From Chlorobium sp. (GTDB lineage Bacteria > Bacteroidota > Chlorobiia > Chlorobiales > Chlorobiaceae), in assembly GCA_005843805.1 (NCBI GenBank), contig SZXY01000024.1:1-56440 (forward strand): a stretch of 56,440 nucleotides of DNA. Direction: 5' to 3'. Both the position numbers and the translations under genes were made by a program. Below the pieces are notes generated by a model. That model had not been told where the DNA came from. It worked only from the letters and a program-made list of their open reading frames with translations, and did not search any database. How positions within the stretch are numbered: the stretch's first letter is position 1; the number at the start of each line of letters is the position of its first letter. Positions 56,314-56,440 of the stretch are shown here, piece after piece.

Positions 56314-56440
56314 ACCTGGTTACTACCGGACAGATTGGATGGCACGGTGTTGCCGATTATTAATCTGATAAAGCGTTTTCGCATGTAACACGTTGAATAT
56401 TGTTTCCGGAATTTGTAGATTTAAGCAGAAAGTATAGATG

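Noticed and set aside
1-56440. tRNA, rRNA or known ncRNA genes
   Set aside because: No sequence resembling these was recognised by eye; a tRNAscan/Rfam run would be needed to exclude them.

Overview
The dominant feature of this window is a ~42 kb minus-strand gene block (about 42989 down to 752). It is nearly gapless, with several ATGA start/stop overlaps, and I read it as one nonribosomal peptide / polyketide biosynthetic operon. In transcription order it encodes: (1) a radical SAM protein resembling spore photoproduct lyase; (2) a 4184-aa four-module NRPS (A-T-C-A-T-C-A-T-C-A-T-R) ending in a thioester reductase; (3) a free-standing epimerization (E) domain protein; (4,5) two SyrD/PvdE-type ABC exporters; (6) a 1730-aa NRPS of order TubC-dock-T-A-C-A plus a C-domain-like tail; (7) a 1177-aa NRPS with a methyltransferase inserted between A-domain motifs A2 and A3, followed by T and TE; (8) an Sfp-type PPTase; (9) a 3179-aa hybrid (C-lobe fragment-T-KS-DH-KR-T-C-A-T-C) with no AT; (10) a 1562-aa C-A-T-C NRPS. 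The operon has two release domains (R and TE), a free E domain, a non-colinear gene order and an apparently split C-domain fragment. The rest looks like ordinary chromosome: a porin-like C-terminus, a Band-7/SPFH protein, an orphan substrate-binding protein, a DUF697-like protein, a protein of seven 41-aa tandem repeats, a SpoU methyltransferase, a universal stress protein, a Lon-like protease, a TerC-family protein, an aldehyde dehydrogenase and a patatin-like protein. Host is not determinable with certainty; the flanking gene set would fit a green sulfur bacterium, but that is a weak inference. All domain calls come from motif reading by eye, without database searches.
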